Shown piece by piece: positions 27,748 through 37,511 of a stretch of DNA of 64,000 bases; position 1 is the stretch's first letter, and the number at the start of each line of letters is the position of its first letter. A program made the translations under genes and the position numbers. Location: positions 1 through 64,000 of the forward strand of contig NZ_JBGGTX010000001.1 of NCBI RefSeq assembly GCF_041287255.1, in the 5' to 3' direction. The DNA comes from Tamlana flava. Its GTDB lineage: Bacteria > Bacteroidota > Bacteroidia > Flavobacteriales > Flavobacteriaceae. The notes under the pieces were generated by a model, which saw only the letters and a list, made by a program, of their open reading frames with translations, had not been told where the DNA came from and searched no databases.

Positions 27748-28794
27748 ATGGGATTTTCAGCACGTGTTAATAGTTTTAGAAGACGGGTAATGCACAACAT
27801 TACCAAAGGTATTGGCGGTTCCTATAAATTGCCTAAAAAAGGTTCGGTGAAAGTTGAAGACATTAAAAAAGTCTTGATTATTAGGCCAAACCATAGACTC
27901 GGCAATCAGTTACTTTTAACCCCAATTGTTCAAGAAGTTATTGAAACATTCCCAGGTTGCGAGATTGATTTATTTGTAAAAGGTGGCGTAGCTCATCCTG
28001 TATTTCAAAATTACAAGCAAGTCAAAAACATCATCAAACTGCCAAAAAAGCCATTCAACAATCTTCTGAAATATATAGCCACTTGGTTCAAGATTAAAGG
28101 GAAACGTTACGATTTGGTCATTAATGGGGACAAAGATTCTTCTTCCGGTAGATTATTGACCGCGTTATCAATAGGAAAAATAAAGGTTTTTGGAGATGTT
28201 CACGAAACAATTACGCAAAACTACAGGGACTATAAACACATCTCAAAATATCCCATTTACAATTTAAGATATGTTTTAGCCCAAGTGGGTTTAGAAAAAA
28301 ACAACAATGCACTACCCGTTTTAAACATCAGATTAAATGATGAAGAAATTGCTCAAGGAAAAGCCATTTTAGATGATATCATAAAAAACGACAAAAAAAC
28401 CATTTGCATTTATACCAATGCCACAGGGCATAAGTGCTATTCTGAAGCATGGTGGAATAAATTTTACAATCGCTTACTAAAAGAATATCCAAACTATAAC
28501 ATCATTGAAATGTTGCCTATTGAAAACATTTCTAAAATTAACTTTAAAGCACCTCATTTCTATAGTAAAGACATTCGGGAAATGGCAGCCATCATTAAAA
28601 ACACTTCCATTTTTATCGCAGCGGACAATGGCGTGATGCATCTGGCAAGTGCCTCGCTAACGCCAACAGTTGGCTTCTTTTCGTATACAAATCCAGAAAT
28701 TTATGGTCCTTATGGCAATGGAAGTTTACCACTCCATACAGAAGATACTGAAATAGACGACTGGATAAAAGCCATTAACGGCATCCTAAAATAG
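27748..28794 (+). CDS. Glycosyltransferase family 9 (heptosyltransferase-like)
   Basis: 348 residues. The N-terminal signature VLIIRPNHRLGNQLLLTPIV and the C-terminal nucleotide-sugar motif FIAADNGVMHLASASLTPTV are those of GT9. Family members add heptose or related sugars to the inner core of lipopolysaccharide on the cytoplasmic face of the inner membrane. The gene is alone, separate from any LPS cluster in this window. A TATTTTTG box lies 32 bp upstream of the ATG. Confidence 0.88.
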   Translation: MGFSARVNSFRRRVMHNITKGIGGSYKLPKKGSVKVEDIKKVLIIRPNHRLGNQLLLTPIVQEVIETFPGCEIDLFVKGGVAHPVFQNYKQVKNIIKLPKKPFNNLLKYIATWFKIKGKRYDLVINGDKDSSSGRLLTALSIGKIKVFGDVHETITQNYRDYKHISKYPIYNLRYVLAQVGLEKNNNALPVLNIRLNDEEIAQGKAILDDIIKNDKKTICIYTNATGHKCYSEAWWNKFYNRLLKEYPNYNIIEMLPIENISKINFKAPHFYSKDIREMAAIIKNTSIFIAADNGVMHLASASLTPTVGFFSYTNPEIYGPYGNGSLPLHTEDTEIDDWIKAINGILK

Positions 28795-28885
28795 TATTTA
28801 TTTACCCGCCAATTATTTTGAAAAATCTTTTAAAAGTGTTAAGTTAACTCAACATTTAAAACACAACCGAAAAAGCATTTTCAAG

Positions 28886-29719
28886 ATGAAGAATACATTG
28901 ATTATGGCAGTTTTTATGCTGTCAGTTTTAGTTGCATGCAAGGACAAGAAAAAAACAGAAGAAACACCCGAAATGGTTGCTCCAGCAGTACAGATTGAAA
29001 CCGAAGAAGTAACCTATAGCGCAGATTCCGTGCAAATGAAAGGCTATATTGCCTTTGATAAAAATAAAACAGGAAAGCGTCCCGGTATTATTATCATTCA
29101 TGAGTGGTGGGGCCACAATGATTACGTGCGCGAGCGTGCCGATATGTTGGCTGAGTTGGGTTATTCGGCTTTTGCCATAGACATGTATGGCAATGGTAAA
29201 GTGGCGGAACACCCAGGAGATGCAGGTAAATTTTCTGGTGTTGTTAGAAATAATGTGCCATTGGCTACAGCTCGGTTTGACGCCGCTTTAGATATTTTGA
29301 AAAACCATCCATCTGTAAATCTTGATCAAATAGCTGCTATTGGCTATTGTTTTGGGGGAAGTATGGCCTTAACTATAGCTAATACTGGCGAGGATTTGGA
29401 TGCCGTCGCAGCTTTTCATAGTGGCTTAGGCCTTCCTGTAATGCCCAATGATAAGTTGAAAGCAAAAGTCTTGGTGGTGAATGGCGGCTCCGACCCTTTT
29501 ATTCCCCAAGAATCTGTTGTGGCATTCAAAAAAGCCATGGATAGCATTAATGCAGACTATACTTATATTGAAATACCAGATGCAAAACATGCCTTTACGA
29601 GTAAAGGAGCCAGTGCGTTGGGCGAAAAATTTAGTTTGCCTTTGGAGTACAATGCTGAAGCTGATGCCAAATCCTGGCAAGCTCTACAAAACTTACTTAA
29701 TGAAACATTTAACCAGTAA
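28886..29719 (+). CDS. Dienelactone hydrolase-family lipoprotein
   Basis: 277 residues. A lipoprotein signal with lipobox LVAC (Cys18) is followed by an alpha/beta hydrolase with the dienelactone hydrolase signature GYCFGGSMAL. The nucleophile is Cys155, the acid Asp203 (NGGSDPF) and the base His235 (PDAKHAF). HEWWGHNDY supplies the oxyanion-region motif. Family enzymes hydrolyse ester or lactone bonds; the natural substrate here is unknown. The protein should sit in the outer or periplasmic face of the envelope. Confidence 0.88.
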   Translation: MKNTLIMAVFMLSVLVACKDKKKTEETPEMVAPAVQIETEEVTYSADSVQMKGYIAFDKNKTGKRPGIIIIHEWWGHNDYVRERADMLAELGYSAFAIDMYGNGKVAEHPGDAGKFSGVVRNNVPLATARFDAALDILKNHPSVNLDQIAAIGYCFGGSMALTIANTGEDLDAVAAFHSGLGLPVMPNDKLKAKVLVVNGGSDPFIPQESVVAFKKAMDSINADYTYIEIPDAKHAFTSKGASALGEKFSLPLEYNAEADAKSWQALQNLLNETFNQ

Positions 29720-29735
29720 AATACTAAACATGAAA

Positions 29736-29780
29736 TGTCCATTAAATAATCTTCTATTAAAACCGACGATTATTTGGACA
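29736..29780. other. Inverted repeat in the gap before osmC-like gene
   Basis: TGTCC-att-AAATAATC at 29736-29751 pairs with GATTATTT-GGACA at 29768-29780, leaving a 3-nt bulge and a 16-nt loop. There is no T run, so it is not a classical terminator. It could stabilise the transcript or be an operator. Confidence 0.4.
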
Positions 29781-29823
29781 TTACGTCTGAACAAAATATA
29801 ACTTAATAAATAAAAATTAACAG

Positions 29824-30243
29824 ATGAAATTTACAAGAAAAGCAAACGCTAACTGGAAAGGGAGCGGAAAAGAAGGAAAAGGGACTTTAACTACAGCCAG
29901 TAAGGTACTCGAAAATACACAATATTCATTTCATACCAGATTTGAAAATGGAGAAAAAGGCACCAATCCTGAAGAATTAGTTGGGGCAGCCCATTCGGGT
30001 TGTTTCGCCATGCAATTGAGTTTTTTATTGGGTGAAGCAGGCTTTACACCGAATAGTTTAAATGTGGATGCCACGGTTACTTTTGAAGATGGAAATGTAA
30101 CCAACGTCTTACTGGATTTAACCGGCGATGTGCCAAAAATTGACTTAGATAAGTTTAAGGAAATAGCAACCAATGCCAAGAATGTTTGCCCAATATCAAA
30201 GCTTTTGAAGGCAAATATTGAGTTAAGAGTAAGTTTGGTTTAA
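29824..30243 (+). CDS. OsmC-family peroxiredoxin
   Basis: 139 residues. It has the OsmC signature LVGAAHSGCFAM with the peroxidatic Cys60 and a second Cys122 in NVCPISKLL. The family reduces organic hydroperoxides. Length and layout match E. coli OsmC. The gene follows the dienelactone hydrolase by about 100 bp and is closed by a terminator, so a two-gene transcript is possible. Confidence 0.92.
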   Translation: MKFTRKANANWKGSGKEGKGTLTTASKVLENTQYSFHTRFENGEKGTNPEELVGAAHSGCFAMQLSFLLGEAGFTPNSLNVDATVTFEDGNVTNVLLDLTGDVPKIDLDKFKEIATNAKNVCPISKLLKANIELRVSLV

Positions 30244-30275
30244 CTATGGTTTAAGTCTAATATTCTAATTTTTAT

Positions 30276-30308
30276 AAATCGGAGGTGTTTTTGCTTCCGA
30301 TTTTTTTT
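30276..30308 (+). terminator. Rho-independent terminator after osmC-like gene
   Basis: The stem AAATCGGA/TCCGATTT, extended by a G-T and a G-C pair, is followed by an uninterrupted run of T. Confidence 0.9.
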
Positions 30309-30394
30309 ATCAATAAAATACACCCCACGAATAATTGGAATTGGGCGGCATAATTGCTATTTTATAGATGTAACCCTTTAAAAAGAAATCCAAT

Positions 30395-30781
30395 ATGAAA
30401 GTAACAACAATTATGATAGCCATGTTTTTGGCTTTTCAACTGCAAGCTCAAGACCCTTTTTTGCAGAAAAATGACAGAACAATTGAGCAATTTGCCCAAA
30501 AGATAACTAAAACTTATAACAAACAACTGGCCTTAAATGGAGAACAACCTTTATTATTTCAAAAAAAGGTAGAGGAGTTTTTAATTCGAGAAAAAAAGAT
30601 AAGGACAAACTTTAAAGGAACGGAAATGCTCAATTTAATATACAAACTTCGAATAACCGAAACAGGCGAAATGGCTAATATCCTGACACGTCCGCAGTTT
30701 AATTTATATAAAAAAATCAAACCCGAAATTCAGCCTTTGGATATAACAGAAAGTGAAAATTTTCAAGGTGAAGGGAAGTAA
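30395..30781 (+). CDS. Small hypothetical secreted protein
   Basis: 128 residues. A signal peptide (MKVTTIMIAMFLAFQLQAQ) is followed by an amphipathic, Lys- and Glu-rich helical region with no recognised domain. The helix-rich profile recalls small periplasmic DUF-type proteins of flavobacteria. It ends 21 bp before the convergent DUF1853 gene. Function unknown. Confidence 0.65.
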   Translation: MKVTTIMIAMFLAFQLQAQDPFLQKNDRTIEQFAQKITKTYNKQLALNGEQPLLFQKKVEEFLIREKKIRTNFKGTEMLNLIYKLRITETGEMANILTRPQFNLYKKIKPEIQPLDITESENFQGEGK

Positions 30782-30802
30782 TATATTATGAACCATTTTA
30801 AC

Positions 30803-31627
30803 TCAGGTTTCATCCCACCATACAACAAAAAACTTTTGGGTGTTTCCATTAGGGAATTTTATCCAGCACAGGGAAGAAACTTTGTTTTTCATCAATTCCT
30901 CTATTTTTTCATGGAATAGGGCATAGGCCATCCAATCTGTTTGGGTTTGCACTTCCATAAGCCAATTGACTTTACTCGGAATATAAAATTTACAATCTTC
31001 AAATTGCCGTAATTCAGAAAAGTGCACATAAAAGCCTTTTAAACATTCCTTGTTTAACAGCGAAAACTTTAGGGTTTCACTTCTATAAGGCAAAAACAGC
31101 TGTGCCTTAAAATAAACCCGTTGCTGAATTTGCGATGCGTTCAAATTCAAATCATCCAAAATATATTTGGTTGAGGCATTATACAGTAAAGGTAACTGCT
31201 TATCGCATAATTTATTCAGTTTTTTAATTAGGGTATCGTTTCGGTTTGGGCCAATCCAATGTTCAAATTCAGTGGTTCCAACGCGGTCATCGTATAAATA
31301 AAACTTAAAAACAATCTCTAAATGGATAGGGCAGTCATGCCATTTTAAAATACAATCGAGTTCCCCTAATGTGATTTTTTCCTGTTGAATTTGGAGATTT
31401 TCACAACAATTGGAGATATCCTTATGCCGTTTTAATTCGGCGCTAACAAAACGTTCCACTCGTTTTCCCAAGCGTAAATTAGTGTCCAATGGTTCATCAA
31501 AAACAAAATCATCCATTTTTGGAAGCTCTAATTGTTTTAAACCCATCACATCATGAATTTTCCAAAGAATAGGAGTCTTCAAAAAACCCTGAAACTGCAA
31601 TTTTATGTGTTTTGATTTAGCATTCAT
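30803..31627 (-). CDS. DUF1853 family protein
   Basis: 274 residues matching the DUF1853 pattern: GELDCILKWHDCPIHLEIVF, then FKFYLYD...HWIGPNRNDTL and KLNKLCDKQLPLL. The Glu/Asp spacing in this block resembles a PD-(D/E)XK nuclease fold, but the catalytic status is not clear and no function has been demonstrated for the family that I can recall. Convergent with the previous gene; no operon partner. Confidence 0.75.
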   Translation of the reverse strand: MNAKSKHIKLQFQGFLKTPILWKIHDVMGLKQLELPKMDDFVFDEPLDTNLRLGKRVERFVSAELKRHKDISNCCENLQIQQEKITLGELDCILKWHDCPIHLEIVFKFYLYDDRVGTTEFEHWIGPNRNDTLIKKLNKLCDKQLPLLYNASTKYILDDLNLNASQIQQRVYFKAQLFLPYRSETLKFSLLNKECLKGFYVHFSELRQFEDCKFYIPSKVNWLMEVQTQTDWMAYALFHEKIEELMKNKVSSLCWIKFPNGNTQKFFVVWWDET

Positions 31628-31745
31628 GCTAAACGAAAATACATCAATTTCTCAAAAAATGGATTAAACATTTCAACTTAAAAAATGGTTAAATCCAATT
31701 TATAATTGTTAGATATTTTGTAATTTATGCTAGTATAATTTTGGC

Positions 31746-32291
31746 ATGATGAATAAGAAAATCATTGTATATGCTGGTATAATTTTAATGCTTTGGGCAT
31801 GTGGCAGCTCAAAAAGCCAACCCACAGAAGCTCAGTTGCAAACTTTAAATGAATTAATAGACAGCAGACAGTTCACAATTGAATCCGATTGGGCCCATCC
31901 ACAGGCTACTAGAGCCATGCAACAGATTGTTAATTCAGGATTAATGTTGCCGGGCAATACAGCGGGTAACATCAGTTTAGTCGGCAATACCAACTTTTTA
32001 AGGGTAAAAGGCGACAGCGTTTTTTCCTATTTGCCCTATTTTGGTGAACGCCAAATGCAAATAGATTATGGAGGAAGGGACAATGCTATTGAGTTTAAGG
32101 GTCTCATGGAAGATTTAACCATTGAAAAGACCAAAAACAATGGTTACAAATTTGTTTTCAATGCAAAAAGCGGCCGGGAAAACTTCAGGGTTTACCTTAG
32201 TATTACTCCAGGATTAAAAAGTGATATGTTGCTGAATAGTGGCTCGCGCTTTCCTATTGGCTATTCGGGAGATGTTGTAAAAACAGAATAG
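31746..32291 (+). CDS. DUF4251 lipoprotein
   Basis: 181 residues. The lipobox LWAC (Cys19) is followed by a DUF4251 fold with NFLRVKGDSVFSYLPYFGER and INKNG-like strands. ATG at 31746 and at 31749 are both possible. A TAATTTTG box at 31736-31743 lies only three bases before the first ATG, which would give a leaderless or nearly leaderless message. DUF4251 proteins are Bacteroidota-specific and of unknown role. Confidence 0.8.
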   Translation: MMNKKIIVYAGIILMLWACGSSKSQPTEAQLQTLNELIDSRQFTIESDWAHPQATRAMQQIVNSGLMLPGNTAGNISLVGNTNFLRVKGDSVFSYLPYFGERQMQIDYGGRDNAIEFKGLMEDLTIEKTKNNGYKFVFNAKSGRENFRVYLSITPGLKSDMLLNSGSRFPIGYSGDVVKTE

Positions 32292-32518
32292 AATTTGATA
32301 AATAATACTTCAATAAATTTATAGTTTAAAGAAAACTGAATTAAATAGGTTTTAGTGATAGTGTATTGTTGAGCAAAGTCTGGCCATTTCTCAACAGACA
32401 CCCCTTTAAATTCCGTGCTGTTTATCTATTCATCGTGAAAAATTAGGGTTCAAACGATTTTTTTAAACAGTAACGACTTAGTTATTTAGTTTTGAATGAA
32501 TTAAATACATAACGCCCC

Positions 32519-33145
32519 ATGAAACAGTTATTGACCCTTTTAGTTTTAGTTATTTTTCTGAGTGATTTTTATACGTTAAGTGCTCAAGAAACTGCTAGTT
32601 CACAAGAAGAAGTTCCTTCTAATTATAAAAAGCGAAGTCCTATTTACGATTATTCCGAAAAGCATTTAAATAATGTAGATACCATTCCGGATTTTGCCTT
32701 ACGAACTACCAAATTAAAAATTACAGGAACCATTTACGAAAGTGATGGCGTTACACCAGCACAAAATGTATTGTTGTTCATCCACCAAGCCGATGAAGAT
32801 GGTAATTTTGAACTAAAACGCGAAAACAAAAAACGCTACGTGCACCACCGAGGTTGGATACGCACCGATGCCGATGGTAAATACACTTTTTACACCTTCG
32901 TGCCGGGGTCATATATTTATGGTAATGAATTAAGACAAATACTGCCTGTTTTAAAAGAACCTGGCAAACCAGAATACGCCATTGAAAGCTTTGTTTTTGA
33001 TAATGATCCATTGTTAAAAGACAAGTGCCGTGAAAGGATAGAGGCCACAAACCCAAACCGCATCCTTAAATTGGATAAAAAAGAAGGTTTGTTTGTAGCC
33101 CAACGAGATATCATACTTGGAAAAGAAATAGCTGCGGAATACTAG
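32519..33145 (+). CDS. Intradiol-dioxygenase-like secreted protein lacking the His ligands
   Basis: 208 residues. A signal peptide is followed by the beta-sandwich fold of intradiol ring-cleavage dioxygenases: LKITGTIYESDGVTPAQNV, then RGWIRTDADGKYTFYT and FVFDNDPLLKDKC. In catalytic relatives the segment after the RTD strand contains R-P-A-H-I-H. Here the equivalent stretch reads LRQILPVLKEPGKPEY, so the two iron-binding histidines are absent. The gene is probably a structural or carbohydrate-binding relative rather than an active dioxygenase. A strong terminator follows. Confidence 0.75.
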   Translation: MKQLLTLLVLVIFLSDFYTLSAQETASSQEEVPSNYKKRSPIYDYSEKHLNNVDTIPDFALRTTKLKITGTIYESDGVTPAQNVLLFIHQADEDGNFELKRENKKRYVHHRGWIRTDADGKYTFYTFVPGSYIYGNELRQILPVLKEPGKPEYAIESFVFDNDPLLKDKCRERIEATNPNRILKLDKKEGLFVAQRDIILGKEIAAEY

Positions 33146-33164
33146 TTAATTAATACTTGATTTT

Positions 33165-33200
33165 AAAACGCCAAAGTTCATATTGAATTTTGGCGTTTTT
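33165..33200 (+). terminator. Rho-independent terminator
   Basis: An 11-bp stem AAAACGCCAAA/TTTGGCGTTTT with a 13-nt loop is followed by T-rich sequence. Confidence 0.85.
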
Positions 33201-33322
33201 TATTTAAGAAAACGAACTTATTAAATGCATTATAAAATGTTTAGAATTACTTTCAAATTAAACGCTATATTGCATATGTCTCACATAATAGACACCTAAC
33301 TAACTAACCGGCCAAAATCATC

Positions 33323-36040
33323 ATGGAATATGTTCTTTTAATTATCGTAATAATCTTATTATTCTTCCAAAATTCCAAACATACTAAAGACAGTTATTAT
33401 TTAAAACGAGAAATTAACAATCTCAATGAAAAGCTAAATAACCTCCATTATCTCTTAAAAACCAATCAGGAAACTAGAAGCGTTGAAAAGAAAAATATTA
33501 AAGAAGATTTACAACAAACTACAGTTGAACCTGCTATTGATGCTCCATTAAAAACGGCTTCTGCTGTTTTTAAAGAACCCGAAGAACAGTATATTCCAAA
33601 CTATCCAAGCGTTACTAAATTATCTAAAAAAGACATAAACCTCATTAAAGACATATTTACAACAGCTAAAGACTCAAACGACACCAACACTTTGATAAAG
33701 CTTCGTAATAAAATGATGGAAGTATTAAATATCAAACAAGTCAAAGAAAAAACAGATACCGAATTTATAAGTGCCATTTTAAAGGATATCAACTATTACG
33801 CAAAGGACAAACAATCTGATAAATCAGCTTCAACCAAATCGGAAACTAAAAAGGAAACTCCCATCCAACCAGTTCCCGTTTCAGATTCTTCTAAAACTGT
33901 TATGTCAGCGGCACCTAAAAAAGAACCAGCGCAAGAGCCTACACTTTCTATTTGGGAAAAATTCAAACAGCGTAATCCTGATCTTGAAAAATTTGTTGGT
34001 GAAAACTTAATCAACAAAATAGGAATTTTAATTTTAGTATTGGGAATTAGCTATTTTGTGAAATTTGCCATAGATAAAAATTGGATTAATGAGCCTGCAC
34101 GTGTAGGTATCGGTGTTTTATCTGGAAGCTTAGTATTGTTCATAGCCCATAAATTACGGAAAAAATATGCGCCATTTAGCTCTGTTTTAGTTGCTGGCGC
34201 AATAGCCATTTTTTACTTTACCACTGCCATCGCTTTTCATGAATACAAATTATTTGGGCAGGAGGTTGCTTTTACCATTATGGTGGTCATAACGGCTTTC
34301 AGCAGCTTAATTTCGCTTTCATATGATAGAATGGAATTGGCCATATTATCACTTATTGGTGGTTTTTTAGTGCCTTTTATGGTGAGCACCGGTAGCGGAA
34401 ATTATATTGTGCTATTTACTTTTATCGCTATTTTGAATATGGGGATTTTAACCTTGGCCTATTTTAAAAAATGGCACTTGGTAAACATTCTAGCCTTTAT
34501 ATTTACTATGCTCTTATTTGTAAGTTGGGTAGTTCAGGAAACTTGGCAAAGTAATCCGCATTATCTGGGAGCTTTAATTTTCGGCTTCATCTTCTACATC
34601 ATTTTCATCATCACTAATATTATAAATAATCTGCGTACCAAAGGTGTTTTCACAAAGATGCAACTCGCTATTTTGGCCATTAATAACTTTGTGTTTTATG
34701 GAATAGGGATGCTGGTATTATCAGAATTTGCACCAAACTATTCCGGACTCTTCACTACCTTTTTGGCATTGTTAAACATGGGGTATTCTTTTCTTTTTTA
34801 CAAGAAATTTGGTTTGGATAAAACGGCAGTGTATTTATTAATAGGTTTAAGCCTAACATTCATTACACTAGCCATCCCTGTACAGTTTTCAGGAAATAAC
34901 ATCACTATTTTCTGGGCCATTGAAGCCGTATTACTTATGTGGTTATCACAAAAATCAGAAATAAAAAGTTATCGTTTTGCAGCCGTGTTAGTGCATTTTT
35001 TAATGGTGGTAAGTTTGATAATGGACTGGACAAACTATGCTATTTCAAGCACAGACTTGGCTGTAGTAATAAATCCAACTTTTATTGGGGGTATTATGGT
35101 AGTGGCCTCTTTAGTAGCTGTTGGTTATTTATTGCGCCAAGAAACCGAAAAATTTTCAAAATTTGGATTGGTATTTAGCCCCGTTGAGTATAGAAAAATA
35201 ACCAAAATATCAGCGATCATCATAGGATATTTAGTGGGCCTCTTTGAGGTTGGCCATCAATCTTCGGTACATTTTGCATTCGATGCATTTGCCTCTATGT
35301 CACTCTTTTACCATTTTCTTTTTTCAGCGGTAGTATGTTTCATACTATTTGGAAAAAGAAGTATTAAGAATGACAAAATCATCAACATTATTACCATAAC
35401 CAATATTTTGGTGTTTGCATTTATTTTGGCAGAATTTGCTTTTTCAGAGCATCAAGAAAATATTTTATCCGGATCAGCTGTTCATTTGGCTTATTATATA
35501 CACATGCTGTCCTTATTCTTAATTGGATATTTTTGGTATTTGGTTTATAATACAAACAAAGCGCAAAAAGTATTTTCTATTCTTGGGCATGAATTGGCTA
35601 TATGGAGTGCTGTTTTTGTGCTAGTCGTCTTGGCAAGTACTGAATTAGTATTGCAAGGCCTACATTTAATGGATTTCTCTTTAGATATGGACCGGTTAGG
35701 CAATGACTATGTGTCTGTGTATCATATCATAGATTCGGCAAGATATAAAATAATAAAAGCAGGGCTTCCGGTTTTATGGGGAGTCATAGCTTTTATACTT
35801 TTGCTTTGGGGCATTAAAAAGCAAATAAAGCAATTGCGAATCATTGCACTGACTTTATTAGGTCTTACCATTGTTAAACTATTTGTGTACGATATAAGCA
35901 ACGTGTCAGAAACAGGAAAGATCGTGGCTTTTATTTTATTGGGTATACTCATTTTAATTATTTCGTTTGTATATCAAAAAATTAAAGTTTTAGTAATTGA
36001 TGACGATAAAAAAATCCCCAAGAATGATAAAATCGATTAG
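33323..36040 (+). CDS. DUF2339 membrane protein
   Basis: 905 residues. An N-terminal membrane segment and a charged linker (Lys, Glu, Thr, Pro rich, about residues 20-205) precede a multi-pass region with about 25 membrane segments. The DUF2339 start signature ENLINKIGILILVLGISYFV lies near residue 230. The protein is made of serial hydrophobic helices with few charged residues, like an envelope polymer or sugar-modifying membrane protein, but the function is unknown. It overlaps the downstream DUF3999 gene by 17 bp, which indicates translational coupling. Confidence 0.82.
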   Translation: MEYVLLIIVIILLFFQNSKHTKDSYYLKREINNLNEKLNNLHYLLKTNQETRSVEKKNIKEDLQQTTVEPAIDAPLKTASAVFKEPEEQYIPNYPSVTKLSKKDINLIKDIFTTAKDSNDTNTLIKLRNKMMEVLNIKQVKEKTDTEFISAILKDINYYAKDKQSDKSASTKSETKKETPIQPVPVSDSSKTVMSAAPKKEPAQEPTLSIWEKFKQRNPDLEKFVGENLINKIGILILVLGISYFVKFAIDKNWINEPARVGIGVLSGSLVLFIAHKLRKKYAPFSSVLVAGAIAIFYFTTAIAFHEYKLFGQEVAFTIMVVITAFSSLISLSYDRMELAILSLIGGFLVPFMVSTGSGNYIVLFTFIAILNMGILTLAYFKKWHLVNILAFIFTMLLFVSWVVQETWQSNPHYLGALIFGFIFYIIFIITNIINNLRTKGVFTKMQLAILAINNFVFYGIGMLVLSEFAPNYSGLFTTFLALLNMGYSFLFYKKFGLDKTAVYLLIGLSLTFITLAIPVQFSGNNITIFWAIEAVLLMWLSQKSEIKSYRFAAVLVHFLMVVSLIMDWTNYAISSTDLAVVINPTFIGGIMVVASLVAVGYLLRQETEKFSKFGLVFSPVEYRKITKISAIIIGYLVGLFEVGHQSSVHFAFDAFASMSLFYHFLFSAVVCFILFGKRSIKNDKIINIITITNILVFAFILAEFAFSEHQENILSGSAVHLAYYIHMLSLFLIGYFWYLVYNTNKAQKVFSILGHELAIWSAVFVLVVLASTELVLQGLHLMDFSLDMDRLGNDYVSVYHIIDSARYKIIKAGLPVLWGVIAFILLLWGIKKQIKQLRIIALTLLGLTIVKLFVYDISNVSETGKIVAFILLGILILIISFVYQKIKVLVIDDDKKIPKNDKID

Positions 36041-37235
36041 CCTATTAGTCATGCTATGGGCGGGCATAACATTTGCCCAGGAGTTCAAAGTGAAAGGAGA
36101 AATTCATGTAAACGCAGATGGTTTGTATCGCATACACATTCCTCATGGCGTAAGGTCATATTCTAAAAGCGGTTTACAGGATTTTAGAATTTGGGATTCC
36201 CAAGGCTCTCAAGTCCCTTATTTTGTAACATCATCCAATGAAAATACTGTGCTATCAAATTTTGAGGAATTTCCCATTATATCAAGTAGCAATATTGCAG
36301 ATAGCACGGCCACATACGTATTTAAAAATCCGTATAAAACCATTGAACAAGCGGTACTTTTAATAGCGAACTATAAAGGAAGTAAAAGGTACAGACTAGA
36401 AGGCAGCAATAATCAAAAAGAGTGGTTTGGCATTGTTAATAGCGGACAATTAAATCAATTAAGCCACCCCACCCAAACTCGTATTTACAAGGTTATTTCC
36501 TTTCCTTTATGCGCTTATCAATATCTCAAAATTGTTTTTAATGACGAACATTCATTACCTGTAAATCTTTTAAAAATAGGTACTACAACTACACAAATGT
36601 TACCAGTATTAATGGAAAACATTCCAGTGCAGGATATAGCATTTGAAGAGAAAGAGCGCCATACCGAAATACATATACGTTTTGAAAGGACAGTAGAAAT
36701 TAATCAAATAAAATTGGACATTACCGCTCCAGATTTATATAACCGAGATGCTACCTTATATACCATAAGACAACGCGAGGTTAAGCAAAAAATGGAAACT
36801 TACCGCAAACAATTATCAACTTTCTCGATTCGATCTGATGAACCCCAGATTTTTAATATTACTAATTGTAATGAAAAAGAAATTTATTTAAAGATTAACA
36901 ATGGAGATAACCCCAAATTGGAGATTAGCGGTATACATTTACTGCAAAACCCTTTATATGTTATAGCCAACCTAAAAAACAATGAAAAGTATTTGGTAAC
37001 GGCTGGAAACGACACGTTAAATTTTCCAGACTACGATATTTCTGATGTTACCAACACGGCAATACATGATTTTCCAATAGCACAAATCAGGGCTTTAGTT
37101 TACTCAAAGTCTATAAAAGAAAACCTGATGAGTTCATTTTGGGAGAAATCTTGGTTTATGTGGTGCTGCATTATTTTGGCTGCTATTATGATTTTATACT
37201 TTGCTTTCAGTTTACTAAGGGACATGAAGAATTAA
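36024..37235 (+). CDS. DUF3999 family protein
   Basis: 403 residues from ATG 36024, chosen because the next residues form a proper signal peptide (MIKSISLLVMLWAGITFAQ). An ATG-like start at 35997 would add nine residues and lengthen the overlap. The bulk is an all-beta periplasmic domain (GLYRIHIPHGV, FRIWDSQGSQVPYF), ending in one membrane helix (WCCIILAAIMILYF) and a short cytoplasmic tail. DUF3999 genes are found next to DUF2339 genes in several proteobacterial and Bacteroidota genomes, supporting a shared but unknown function. Confidence 0.78.
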   Translation: MIKSISLLVMLWAGITFAQEFKVKGEIHVNADGLYRIHIPHGVRSYSKSGLQDFRIWDSQGSQVPYFVTSSNENTVLSNFEEFPIISSSNIADSTATYVFKNPYKTIEQAVLLIANYKGSKRYRLEGSNNQKEWFGIVNSGQLNQLSHPTQTRIYKVISFPLCAYQYLKIVFNDEHSLPVNLLKIGTTTTQMLPVLMENIPVQDIAFEEKERHTEIHIRFERTVEINQIKLDITAPDLYNRDATLYTIRQREVKQKMETYRKQLSTFSIRSDEPQIFNITNCNEKEIYLKINNGDNPKLEISGIHLLQNPLYVIANLKNNEKYLVTAGNDTLNFPDYDISDVTNTAIHDFPIAQIRALVYSKSIKENLMSSFWEKSWFMWCCIILAAIMILYFAFSLLRDMKN

Positions 37236-37511
37236 TTAAACAATCGCTTTATCAAGGTTTAGAAGTTAAGAAATATTCAATCTTACAATTAAACGTCAAC
37301 ATCTCACTTAATTATAAACATATACATTAGTGCAATAATGTTCAGCTGTGAAGTTTATCCTGGGTACGGTCGAAGGGCAACATGAGTTTTATTGACAAAT
37401 TTTCATTTTAATATTTTGGTGTTCATGAATCTCCCAATGTTTTCCTTAAACTATTGTTTTGGACATAAACAGAGTAGAAACTATATTTACAATGATAGAA
37501 TTTTGGTATAG

